From: Sphingomonas crusticola
GTDB taxonomy: Bacteria > Pseudomonadota > Alphaproteobacteria > Sphingomonadales > Sphingomonadaceae
NCBI RefSeq assembly: GCF_003391115.1
Contig: NZ_QTJP01000001.1
Coordinates: forward strand, 2,936,501-3,000,500
Length of the DNA: 64,000 bases
Direction of reading: 5' to 3'
This document shows positions 43,654 to 51,920 of this stretch, piece by piece. Both the position numbers and the translations under genes were made by a program. Under the pieces are notes generated by a model that saw only the letters and a program-made list of their open reading frames with translations, searched no databases and was not told where the DNA came from. Positions within the stretch are counted from its first letter, which is position 1. Every line of letters begins with the position of its first letter.

Positions 43654-46014
43654 TCAGAACTTCGCGGTGAAGGACGCAAGCACCTGGCGCGGATTGCCAT
43701 AGAAAGCGGTGGCGATCCCTTCCTTGCCGAGCGTTGGCGTATAGCGGCCCTGCGCATTCAGGATCGGCACACCGGCGATGGTCGAGGCGATATATTGGTA
43801 GCCCGACGTCTTGTAATGCTCGTTGGTGATGTTCTTGGCGTGGATGCCGAGAGAATATTTCCCGCCGTGGAAGCTGTAGACGAGATTGGCGTCGAACAGC
43901 GTGTAGCGCTTCTGGTCGAGGAACGGGCTCGCCGTCTCGAACTGATGCGTCAGGCTGCGGTAGGAGGCGGTGCCCGATCCAGTCAGCGTGCCCGCGCCCA
44001 TCGGAAGGCCAGCCCCGAGCGTGCCGCTGACAGTCCAGTGTGGCGTGTTCTGGAATACACGGACATCTGACACATCGACGCCGGTAGGGCCGATGAAGCG
44101 CTTATATTTCGCGTCGATATAACCCAGCGTCGTGTTGAAATAGGCATTCGACCCGGCCCCGGCGAAATTGCGCGCGAGGATGGCGTTAGCCTCCAGCTCG
44201 GCGCCCTTGATCGTTGCCTTGGCGGCGTTGGTCGTGATGCCACAGAAGCTCTGCACGCCACCGATCACGCAACCGACCGAGCCGGGAATCTGCACGTCCG
44301 AATAATCGGAATAAAAGCCGTCCGCGGCGAAGGTCAGGCGGCGATCAAACAAGGCGCCCTTCCAGCCGATCTCGTAGCTCTTCACCGTCTCGGGCTTGAA
44401 CAGGAGATAATTGTAGATTTCCTGATAGCTGATCCCCGGGACGCCGTCGGTGTTGGGCGCGGAGGTGCCCGAGCCACGCGGATCGAAGCCGCCGCCCTTG
44501 AAGCCCTGCGAATAGGACGCATACACCATCTGATCGGGCGTGACCTGGAAGCTGAGCGATGCTCGCGGCGTGAATTTCTTGAAGTTCGCGCCACCCTCGA
44601 AATTGGTCGAGGGCAGGCCGAACAAAGCCGGGTTGCCGCCGAATTCGGAGGTCAGTCCGATATAATTGGCCTTGAAGACGTGGCTCTGGCGTTGGTCCCA
44701 GGTGTAGCGGCCGCCGAGCGACAGGCTCAGCCGATCGGTGAAGCTATAGGTGAAATCGCCATAGACCGAGTGGGTGTGGGTCCGCACGTCGCCGGCGGTA
44801 TAAGCATTGAGCCCCGGAAGCGTGGTCGACAGCAGCACGCCGAACCCGGTCGAGGCTTCGGCGTCGAGATAATAATAGCCGATGATACCGTTGAGCTTGT
44901 CGCTCTTGTAGAGAAGCTGGAATTCCTGGCTGGTCTGGTTGTTGCGATAGATTGCCGGAACGTCGACGTCGGCCGCGGGCAAAGCGTCGAAATCGATCGG
45001 CGCGTGCGAGGTATCCTTGCGATAGGCGCTGATGCTGCGGAAGGTTACATTGTCGGTCAGGTCCGCGCTAACCGACATCGACAGGCCGCCGCCCTTGACC
45101 CGCTGCTTTGGGATCACGAGGCCCGCGCGCGTGTCATAGACATCGTCCTGCACCGGCGCGCCCGACAACAGGCCGGGGATCAGGCGGTGGCCGTTGCGCG
45201 GGTTGGATTTGTCGTCGGTGTAATCGCCGGTGATGCGCACGAACAGGCGCTTGTCGGGCGACTGGAATTCGAGCGTGCCGCGGCCCGCCCAGACGTCCTT
45301 GTTATAATTGTCGATATGCAGGTTGGTATTCTCGCCGAAGCCGTCATGCGTCAGCCGCGCGCCCGACACGCCGATCTTGAAACCGCTATCGCCGATGGGC
45401 GTCGAGACCCCAATCACGCCGTCCGCCTCGTTGTACGAGCCGTAGGTCCCCTTTACGTTGACCTCGAAATGATCGGGCAGCCGCTTGGTGACATATTTTA
45501 TCGCGCCGCCGATCGTGTTGCGGCCGTAGAGCGTGCCCTGCGGCCCGCGCAGCACCTCGATCCGGTCGACTTCGTAAACGTCGAGCACGGCCGCCTGCGG
45601 ACGGTTGAGATAGACATCGTCGAGATAGATGCCGACGCCGGCCTCGAATCCGGGGACTGGATCCTGCTGGCCGACGCCGCGAATGAAGGCGGCCAGGGTC
45701 GAATTGGTGCCGCGCGCATCCTTGAGGGTGGTGTTCGGCGTGGTGTTCTGGATATCGGTCAGGTCGACCGCGCCGGACATTTCGAGCTTCTGGGCGGAGA
45801 AAGCGGTGACCGCAACCGGCACCCTCAGCAGGCTTTCCTCCCGACGCCGCGCGGTGACGACGATCTCCTGGGTAGCGCCGCCCGCCTCGTCGGCGGTCGT
45901 GACGACCGGTGTCGCATCGGCGTTGCTGGCCTGCGCAAGAGCGGGTGCGGACATCGCCGCGAGGCTCGCGCCTCCGATCAACAGCGCGCGAATCGAGATG
46001 GCGGTAAAACGCAT
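43654..46014 (-). CDS. TonB-dependent receptor
   Basis: A 786-residue TBDR. The signal peptide ends at APALAQA, then a linker, TonB box/plug start QEIVVTARRREESL, the plug motif IEVLRGPQGTLYGRNTIGG and a barrel ending in FTAKF. The RGPQGTLYGRNTIGG plug is the common sphingomonad group also used by the receptor at 64. ATG 46014 (MRFTAISIRALL) is chosen because GGAGAGGA precedes it and it gives a proper signal peptide; the longer frame to 46068 would cover the operator region. A divergent TetR gene and an inverted repeat upstream indicate repression and induction. Confidence 0.95.
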   Translation of the reverse strand: MRFTAISIRALLIGGASLAAMSAPALAQASNADATPVVTTADEAGGATQEIVVTARRREESLLRVPVAVTAFSAQKLEMSGAVDLTDIQNTTPNTTLKDARGTNSTLAAFIRGVGQQDPVPGFEAGVGIYLDDVYLNRPQAAVLDVYEVDRIEVLRGPQGTLYGRNTIGGAIKYVTKRLPDHFEVNVKGTYGSYNEADGVIGVSTPIGDSGFKIGVSGARLTHDGFGENTNLHIDNYNKDVWAGRGTLEFQSPDKRLFVRITGDYTDDKSNPRNGHRLIPGLLSGAPVQDDVYDTRAGLVIPKQRVKGGGLSMSVSADLTDNVTFRSISAYRKDTSHAPIDFDALPAADVDVPAIYRNNQTSQEFQLLYKSDKLNGIIGYYYLDAEASTGFGVLLSTTLPGLNAYTAGDVRTHTHSVYGDFTYSFTDRLSLSLGGRYTWDQRQSHVFKANYIGLTSEFGGNPALFGLPSTNFEGGANFKKFTPRASLSFQVTPDQMVYASYSQGFKGGGFDPRGSGTSAPNTDGVPGISYQEIYNYLLFKPETVKSYEIGWKGALFDRRLTFAADGFYSDYSDVQIPGSVGCVIGGVQSFCGITTNAAKATIKGAELEANAILARNFAGAGSNAYFNTTLGYIDAKYKRFIGPTGVDVSDVRVFQNTPHWTVSGTLGAGLPMGAGTLTGSGTASYRSLTHQFETASPFLDQKRYTLFDANLVYSFHGGKYSLGIHAKNITNEHYKTSGYQYIASTIAGVPILNAQGRYTPTLGKEGIATAFYGNPRQVLASFTAKF

Positions 46015-46075
46015 AATCCTCTCCCCTTCGAGCGCTTGAGCGTGCCGCTTGCGCTTCGTGTGAGTCACGTCATAA

Positions 46076-46096
46076 TGAAACCTGAACCGGGTTTCA
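46076..46096. promoter_or_regulatory. candidate TetR operator between the TBDR and TetR genes
   Basis: Perfect inverted repeat TGAAACC-N7-GGTTTCA. It lies 61 bp upstream of the TBDR start and 33 bp upstream of the TetR GTG. The length and symmetry fit a dimeric TetR operator covering both divergent promoters. Confidence 0.7.
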
Positions 46097-46129
46097 AATT
46101 AGAAATACACGGGAGGGGGATGCGGGCAG

Positions 46130-46768
46130 GTGACTAAGGATCAAGGAGATATGCGGGAGCCCGCCGCGCCCCGCGACAAGGTGCCGAAAACAGCACGCGG
46201 CCAAAAGACGCTCCGCCAGCTGCTCGACGCGGCGGCCGAGGAGTTTGGCGAAAAGGGGTTCCACGAGGCGTCGATCAGCCAGATCACCCAGCGCGCGGGC
46301 GTCGCGATCGGCAGTTTCTACACCTATTTCGACAGCAAGGAGGAGGTGTTCACGGCCCTGGTCCGCGATGTCTCCGGGCAGGTCCGCGACTATGTCGCGC
46401 CACGAATCGCAGGCGAGGCGAACCAGCTCGACGCCGAGCGCGTCGGCCAGCAGGCCTTCCTGGAATTCGCCCGCCGGCACAAGGAAATCTACCGCATCAT
46501 CGACGAGGCCGAGTTCGTCGATCCTGCCATTTACCGCGAACATTATACCAGCACCGCGCGGCGCATCGCCGCGCGTCTCGACGCGGCGCAGGAGCGTGGC
46601 GAGATCAGCCCGGGCTCGTCGGAAATCCGCGCCTGGGCACTGATGGGCATGAACGTGTTCCTGGGGCTGCGCTTCGGCGTCTGGGGTGAGGATTGTGATC
46701 CCGCAGAGGTGGCGCGCGTCGGCGGCGATCTGATCGCGCGCGGCATGGGGCCGCGCGATCCGGCATGA
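46130..46768 (+). CDS. TetR/AcrR family regulator
   Basis: A 212-residue TetR-type regulator. The DNA-binding domain includes LLDAAAEEFGEKGFHEASIS, then ITQRAGVAIGSFYTYFDSKEE, the family signature; the C-terminal domain is a ligand pocket of unknown specificity. The frame begins with GTG 46130, which has GGAGGGG about ten bases upstream. ATG 46151 is possible, but the AGGAG before it is too close. Its stop overlaps the hydrolase start by 4 bp, so regulator and hydrolase are co-transcribed and the hydrolase probably acts on the inducer or its precursor. Confidence 0.92.
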   Translation: MTKDQGDMREPAAPRDKVPKTARGQKTLRQLLDAAAEEFGEKGFHEASISQITQRAGVAIGSFYTYFDSKEEVFTALVRDVSGQVRDYVAPRIAGEANQLDAERVGQQAFLEFARRHKEIYRIIDEAEFVDPAIYREHYTSTARRIAARLDAAQERGEISPGSSEIRAWALMGMNVFLGLRFGVWGEDCDPAEVARVGGDLIARGMGPRDPA

Positions 46769-47637
46769 CCATGGTCAAGGACGATGGCTGGCGGCATCGC
46801 CGCTGGACGTCGGCGGACGGATTGACGCTGCACGCGCGCGATTACGCGGCGGCGGAAGGGGCCGCCCGGCTGCCGGTCATCTGCCTCCATGGCCTCACCC
46901 GCAACGCCCGGGATTTCGATCGGCTGGCCCCCTGGATAGCCGCACGGCAGCGGCGCGTACTGGCGGTCGATATCCGCGGGCGCGGCCTGTCAGACCGCGA
47001 CCCGGCTGCGGCCTATTGGCTGTCCACTTATGCAGACGACGTTCGCCGTCTGGCCGCTTCGCTCGGCGTGGCGGAGGCTATCTTCGTCGGCACCTCGATG
47101 GGCGGATTGATCACGATGGAGCTGGCCGCGGACGCCCCCGCGCTCGTCGCCGGGGCGATCATCAACGATGTCGGGCCGGTGCTTGCCGCCGAAGGGCTGG
47201 CACGGATCGGCGCCTATGTGGGGAACGCGCCGGCCTTTGCCGGCTGGGACGAGGCGGCTGAGTATCTCCGCGACCAGAATCAGGCGGCTTTGCCGCATTA
47301 TGGCGCTGCCGACTGGCGCGCGATGGCGGAGCGGATGTTCCGCGCTGCCGACGGCCGGATCGTCGCGGACTATGATCCGGGCATTGCCGCGGCGTTCAGC
47401 ACAGGGCCGCTGCCGGCCGACCCGTGGGATCGCTGGCACAATCTCGCCAGCAACCGGCCGTTGCTGCTGCTTCGCGGCGGGCTGTCCGATCTGCTCACGG
47501 CGGGCGACGCCACAAGGATGATCACCGCGCACCCCAATGCCTTGTTGCGCGAGGTGCCCAATGTTGGCCACGCCCCCATGCTCGACGAGCCTGAGGCGCT
47601 CGCCGCCATCGGCCCGTTCCTCGACGACCTCCCCTAA
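46765..47637 (+). CDS. alpha/beta hydrolase
   Basis: A 290-residue cytoplasmic alpha/beta hydrolase. The HG oxyanion pair is in CLHGLTRN (40-47), nucleophile Ser111 is in GTSMGG, the catalytic His is in NVGHAPMLDEPE, and an acid residue lies in the LRGGLSDLL segment. It resembles MhpC/haloperoxidase-like hydrolases. Translation is coupled to the TetR gene (ATGA overlap). The likely substrate is linked to the TBDR ligand; the chemistry cannot be refined. Confidence 0.9.
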   Translation: MTMVKDDGWRHRRWTSADGLTLHARDYAAAEGAARLPVICLHGLTRNARDFDRLAPWIAARQRRVLAVDIRGRGLSDRDPAAAYWLSTYADDVRRLAASLGVAEAIFVGTSMGGLITMELAADAPALVAGAIINDVGPVLAAEGLARIGAYVGNAPAFAGWDEAAEYLRDQNQAALPHYGAADWRAMAERMFRAADGRIVADYDPGIAAAFSTGPLPADPWDRWHNLASNRPLLLLRGGLSDLLTAGDATRMITAHPNALLREVPNVGHAPMLDEPEALAAIGPFLDDLP

Positions 47638-48356
47638 GCGGCGGATTTCGGAGCGGGCCGTTCCGGGATCAACAGGCCGCGCTGGACCGCAGGTCGCGCC
47701 AGGCCGCGCTCCAGCCAGGATGGCACCGCCTTGAGCTTATCGAACTCGACAAGCTCGCCCGCACCATAGAAGCCGACCAGATTTCGCACCCAGCCGAGCA
47801 GCGCGATGTCGGCGATCGTATAGTCGTCGCCCATCATCCAGGCGCGGTTCTCCAGGCGGCTTTCCAACACGCCGAGCAGCCGTATCGACTCCTTGGTATA
47901 GCGTTCGAGCGGGCGCTTATCCTCGATCTCACGGCCGGCGAATTTGAAGAAATAGCCGACCTGGCCGAAGATCGGCCCGACGCCGCCCATCTGGAAATAG
48001 ACCCATTGCAGCGTCTCGTAGCGCCGCGCCGGATCGGCCGGCAGCAGGCGGCCGCTTTTCTCGGCGAGATATTGCAGGATCGCGCCGGACTCGAACAACC
48101 CCAATGGCGCGCCGCCGGGGCCGTCGGGGTCGACGATCGCGGGTATCTTGCCATTTGGGTTCAGCGACAGGAATTCCGGCGTCCAGCTCTCATTCTGCAT
48201 GATATCGACGAAGTGGGGCTCGTACGCGATTTCCATTTCCTCGAGCGCGATCGACACCTTGACCCCGTTCGGCGTCGGCGCGGAATAGAGCTGGATGCGG
48301 TCCGGATGATCTGCTGGCCAACGCTGCGCAATCGGGAAAGCTGACAGATCGGCCAT
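47634..48356 (-). CDS. glutathione S-transferase, Nu class (YfcG/YghU-like)
   Basis: A 240-residue GST. The thioredoxin-like N-terminal domain has QLYSAPTPNGVKVSIALEE, NPNGKIPAIVDPD and FESGAILQYLAEK, the Nu-class pattern in which a Thr-Pro-Asn segment near the start contacts glutathione. The C-terminal helical domain includes DDYTIADIALLGWVRN. Nu-class members act as disulfide reductases with two glutathiones. ATG 48356 (MADLSAFPIAQ) has a CAGGAG site seven bases upstream and is preferred over 48410. Its end overlaps the hydrolase gene's end by four bases (convergent). Confidence 0.92.
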   Translation of the reverse strand: MADLSAFPIAQRWPADHPDRIQLYSAPTPNGVKVSIALEEMEIAYEPHFVDIMQNESWTPEFLSLNPNGKIPAIVDPDGPGGAPLGLFESGAILQYLAEKSGRLLPADPARRYETLQWVYFQMGGVGPIFGQVGYFFKFAGREIEDKRPLERYTKESIRLLGVLESRLENRAWMMGDDYTIADIALLGWVRNLVGFYGAGELVEFDKLKAVPSWLERGLARPAVQRGLLIPERPAPKSAA

Positions 48357-48504
48357 GACATTTCTCCTGGTAAAGCGAGGCGCATGTGGGGTGCGATGCG
48401 CAGCCGACAACCCCGCCCGGCTATCGCTGGAACAGTCTCATTCTGCTTCCCATCGCCCCGCCCGGCGCTAATCTGCGGACAAAAGGCACTAATACGGGGC
48501 AAGG

Positions 48505-50016
48505 ATGACGAGGAACCCGCTCAATCAGAAGGTGCGCCGTGTCGTCGTCTGCGGCGGTGGCACGGCGGGTTGGGTGACGGCGACCGCGCTCGTCCGCCAT
48601 CTCGGGCCGTTGCTCGACATCACATTGATCGAATCCGACGAGATATCGACGGTCGGTGTCGGCGAATCCACCGTTCCGACCTTTCGCAGCTTCCACGACT
48701 TCATGGGCATCGACGAACGCAAGTTCATGTCTTCGGCGCTCGCCACCATCAAGCTCGGTATCGAGTTTCGGGATTGGGCGCGCATCGGCGATCGCTACAT
48801 CCACCCGTTCGGCCTGCTCGGCAAGCGTGCCAGCTGGATGGCCGACTTCCATCATTTCTGGCTGCATGCGCGCGCCAAGGGGTTTGGCGGGGAACTTGGC
48901 GAATATTGCCTTGAGTGGGTGGCGGGGGAGGCCAATCGCTTCACCAAGAATGCCAGCAATATCGGCTATGCTTACCATCTGGATGCAGCGCGCTACGTCC
49001 GCTTCCTGCGCGGTCTGGCCGAACCCGCGGGCGTGAAGCGGATCGAGGGCAAGATCCGCAATGTCGATCTCGATCCCGCCAGTGGCGACATCGCCGCGGT
49101 CACCCTCGAGAACGAAGTTCGGGTCGAGGGCGATCTGTTCATCGACTGCACCGGCTTCCGATCCCTGCTGCTCGGCCAGGCGCTTGGCGTCGAATTCGAG
49201 GATTGGGGGCATTGGATCACGACCAACAGCGCGGTTGCGGTCCAGTCGCGCTCGCCCAATCCGCCGGGGCCCTACACGACCTGTTTCGCGCACCAGGCAG
49301 GCTGGCGCTGGCGCATCCCGCTGCAACATCGCGAGGGCAATGGGATCGTTTTCTGCAACGAATTCATGTCGGAGGATGAAGCGCGCGCCAAGCTGCTCGC
49401 CGACATTGACGGCGAGCCGCTGGTGGAACCCTGGTCGCTGCGTTTCAAGACGGGCATGCGGCGCAAGACCTGGTTCCGCAATTGCGTCGCGCTGGGGCTC
49501 GCCAACGGTTTCATCGAGCCGCTGGAATCGACCAGCATCCACTTGATGATGACGGCGGTTACGCGTCTGATCGAGGATTTTCCGTTCGACGGATGCCACG
49601 ACGCGCTGCTGGAGCGGTTCAACGACAAGTCGCGCCAGGAATTCGAACATATCCGCGACTTCATCATCCTCCATTATCACGTGACCGAGCGCGATGATTC
49701 CGGCTTCTGGAAGCGCTGCCGGGCGATGGAGATACCGGAGACGCTGAAGATGCGGATCGCCTTATGGCGCGAGGATGCGCGCGCCTATCAGATGCCGCAT
49801 GAACTATTCCGCGTCGACAGCTGGGCCATGATTCTCACCGGCCAGCGGGTGATGCCCGAAGGCTATCACCGGCTGGCGGCGATGATGCCGCACGACGAAT
49901 TGCGCGAGCAACTGGCAACGATGCGCCGCCAGATCGCCGACAAGGTCGCGGCCATGCCGACGCACCCCGACTTTCTGAAACACCATTGCCCGGCGAAGGA
50001 GGATCAGCCGGCTTAG
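48505..50016 (+). CDS. flavin-dependent tryptophan halogenase family protein
   Basis: A 503-residue FAD-dependent halogenase-type protein. The FAD-binding GGGTAGW is at residues 17-23, VGVGESTVPTF follows, the catalytic-lysine equivalent is Lys83 in TIKLGIEF, WxWxIP appears as GWRWRIPL near residue 266, and a Glu in PLESTSIHLM (near 340) matches the substrate-site acid. All hallmarks of the PrnA/RebH family are present, but no flavin reductase or biosynthetic gene is adjacent. In sphingomonads such proteins often sit beside TBDRs, and here there is only a GST and efflux genes. The substrate may not be tryptophan. Confidence 0.9.
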   Translation: MTRNPLNQKVRRVVVCGGGTAGWVTATALVRHLGPLLDITLIESDEISTVGVGESTVPTFRSFHDFMGIDERKFMSSALATIKLGIEFRDWARIGDRYIHPFGLLGKRASWMADFHHFWLHARAKGFGGELGEYCLEWVAGEANRFTKNASNIGYAYHLDAARYVRFLRGLAEPAGVKRIEGKIRNVDLDPASGDIAAVTLENEVRVEGDLFIDCTGFRSLLLGQALGVEFEDWGHWITTNSAVAVQSRSPNPPGPYTTCFAHQAGWRWRIPLQHREGNGIVFCNEFMSEDEARAKLLADIDGEPLVEPWSLRFKTGMRRKTWFRNCVALGLANGFIEPLESTSIHLMMTAVTRLIEDFPFDGCHDALLERFNDKSRQEFEHIRDFIILHYHVTERDDSGFWKRCRAMEIPETLKMRIALWREDARAYQMPHELFRVDSWAMILTGQRVMPEGYHRLAAMMPHDELREQLATMRRQIADKVAAMPTHPDFLKHHCPAKEDQPA

Positions 50017-50028
50017 CTTGCGGCAGGG

Positions 50029-50559
50029 CTAGGAGGCGAGCCGCCGCCATCGCTCGAGCGCCGCGCGATGGTCTTCCTCCGCCTTGTCGCGGGCCGCTTC
50101 GAGCTTCGTGCGCCGCTCCCCATGCTTTTTCAGCAGCGATCTGCGCGTCCGTTCAAGCGCCTCGATCTGTCGGGTCACCGCGTCCACTTCCTCGGCTTGC
50201 GCGCGTTCTTCCGCTGCCAACGCTTCCTCGGCCTTGTCGAGCGCGGCGCGGCTGGGGCGGGGAGGGGGCGGCTTGTGCGGCCTCGCGTCGGGCGGCTGTA
50301 CCTTGCGGCGTGCGACAGGAGCTTCCGAAGCGGCCGCCATCTGTTCCTCGGTCGAGCCGCGCAACAGCTTGATGACCTTGCCCGGTTCGGCGAGCGGGGC
50401 GGCGGTCAGCGCCGGATCGGTCACCACCTCCGCCGCATCGCGTGCGAACAGATTGCGGTCGGTGCCCCACGCCTTGAGCGCGGCCGCCTGGCTCGTCGCC
50501 GCGACATAGGCGTCGTGAAAGCCGATCGGCGTGCGGTAAACTTTCAGCGCGCGTGCCAT
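50029..50559 (-). CDS. uncharacterised coiled-coil protein (TolA-like annotation in relatives)
   Basis: A 176-residue protein with a compact N-terminal domain (MARALKVYRTPIGFHDAYVAATSQAAALKAWG split across residues 1-32), a proline-rich linker (PDARPHKPPPPRPSR) and a long charged coiled-coil C-terminus rich in E, K, R and A. I do not recognise a specific function. Similar sphingomonad proteins carry the label cell-envelope TolA on the coiled coil alone, which is weak. ATG 50559 is preferred to 50601 because the family-like N-terminus begins there. Confidence 0.7.
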   Translation of the reverse strand: MARALKVYRTPIGFHDAYVAATSQAAALKAWGTDRNLFARDAAEVVTDPALTAAPLAEPGKVIKLLRGSTEEQMAAASEAPVARRKVQPPDARPHKPPPPRPSRAALDKAEEALAAEERAQAEEVDAVTRQIEALERTRRSLLKKHGERRTKLEAARDKAEEDHRAALERWRRLAS

Positions 50560-50716
50560 GAAATGGTAACGCGGCGGGCGCGATCGCGCTCCCACCCACA
50601 CATTCTGTACCGGTCATTCGATAATGGTGGATTTTCTCCGCCATCCTTGTACCGGGAGCCGTTCCGCATCGCCAATGGCGCTGCTAGAATCGATTCTCGG
50701 CCAAATGGGGGGCCGC

Positions 50717-51916
50717 ATGATGGCGCGATACTTCATCACATTGGCTTTGCTCGCAGCCTGCGCCGGCTGCGGCAAAAAGGCGCCGCCGGCACCGCCGCCG
50801 CCGACCGTATCGGTCGCGCAGCCGTTGCAGCGCGATGTCGTCGACTGGGACGAATATATCGGGCGCTTCCAGGCGCCGCAGTCGGTAACGCTGCGCGCGC
50901 GCGTCACCGGCGTCGTGAGCCGCATCCTGTTCCGCGACGGTCAGGACGTGCGGGCGGGCGACGCGCTGTTCGTGATCGATCCCCGTCCTTATCAGGCGCA
51001 GCTGGCGCAGGCCGAGGCGCAGATCGCCGCCAGCCAGGCCGCGCTCACCAATGCCGCGTCGGTCCAGGCGCGCTCGGCGCAATTGTTCCGGGCGCAGGCG
51101 GTCAGCCGCGAAGAGCTGGAGAATGATCAGGCGCAGGTCCGCACGCAGACCGCCAACCTCAAGGCTGCGCGCGCGACCGCGACCCTTGCGCGGCTGAACC
51201 TCGGCTTCACCACCGTGCGCGCGCCGGTTTCCGGGCGCGTTTCGAGCCGGCGTGTATCGCTGGGTGACCAGGTCACGGCGGGCGATACGGTCCTGACCAC
51301 GATCGTTTCACTCGACCCGATCTGGTTCGCCTTCGACGGAGCGGAGAGCTTCTACCTCAAATATCTGCGCGAAGCGCAGCGCGGCACGCGCGGTTCGTCG
51401 CGCACGGCCTCCAATCCGGTCGATATCCAGCTCGCGGACGAGACCGGCTATTCCCACCATGGCCGCATGGCGTTCGTCGACAATGCCCTCGATCCGAATT
51501 CCGGCACGATCCAGGCGCATGCCGTCGTTCCAAATCCCGACCACTTCCTGACGCCGGGCATGTTCGGCCGCGCTCGCCTGCTCGGCTCCGGCACTTACCG
51601 GGCCATGCTCGTGCCCGATGAGGCGATCGTCACGGATCAGTCGCGCAAGCTTGTGTGGGTGCTTGGGCGTGACGGCAAGCCGGTTCAGCGAGTAGTCGAG
51701 CTCGGCCCTGAAGTGATGGGGTTGCGCGCGATCCGCGACGGACTGGCGCCGGCCGATCTGGTCGTGCTCGACGGGATAGGGGCGCTGCAGCCGGGAGCAA
51801 CGGTTACGGCGCGCCGGACCTCGATCAAGGTTCGTTCGGGCGACGCCGGCCCTCCGCCGACATCCGTGACGGCGCCGCAGTCGACCGCCGCCACATTCAC
51901 CGATCGCGCGCGCTAA
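50717..51916 (+). CDS. RND efflux periplasmic adaptor (membrane fusion lipoprotein)
   Basis: A 399-residue adaptor that links the inner-membrane pump and the outer-membrane channel. The N-terminal lipoprotein signal has a lipobox CAGC with the lipidated Cys at 18. It is followed by the barrel-sandwich hybrid VTLRARVTGVVSRILFRDGQ, a helical hairpin (residues 90-150 rich in A, Q, R) and a second lipoyl half TTVRAPVSGRVSSRRVSLGD. ATG 50717 is preferred over 50624 because of the lipobox and GGGG upstream. It is 4 bp ahead of the pump gene. Confidence 0.95.
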   Translation: MMARYFITLALLAACAGCGKKAPPAPPPPTVSVAQPLQRDVVDWDEYIGRFQAPQSVTLRARVTGVVSRILFRDGQDVRAGDALFVIDPRPYQAQLAQAEAQIAASQAALTNAASVQARSAQLFRAQAVSREELENDQAQVRTQTANLKAARATATLARLNLGFTTVRAPVSGRVSSRRVSLGDQVTAGDTVLTTIVSLDPIWFAFDGAESFYLKYLREAQRGTRGSSRTASNPVDIQLADETGYSHHGRMAFVDNALDPNSGTIQAHAVVPNPDHFLTPGMFGRARLLGSGTYRAMLVPDEAIVTDQSRKLVWVLGRDGKPVQRVVELGPEVMGLRAIRDGLAPADLVVLDGIGALQPGATVTARRTSIKVRSGDAGPPPTSVTAPQSTAATFTDRAR

Positions 51917-51920
51917 GCGA

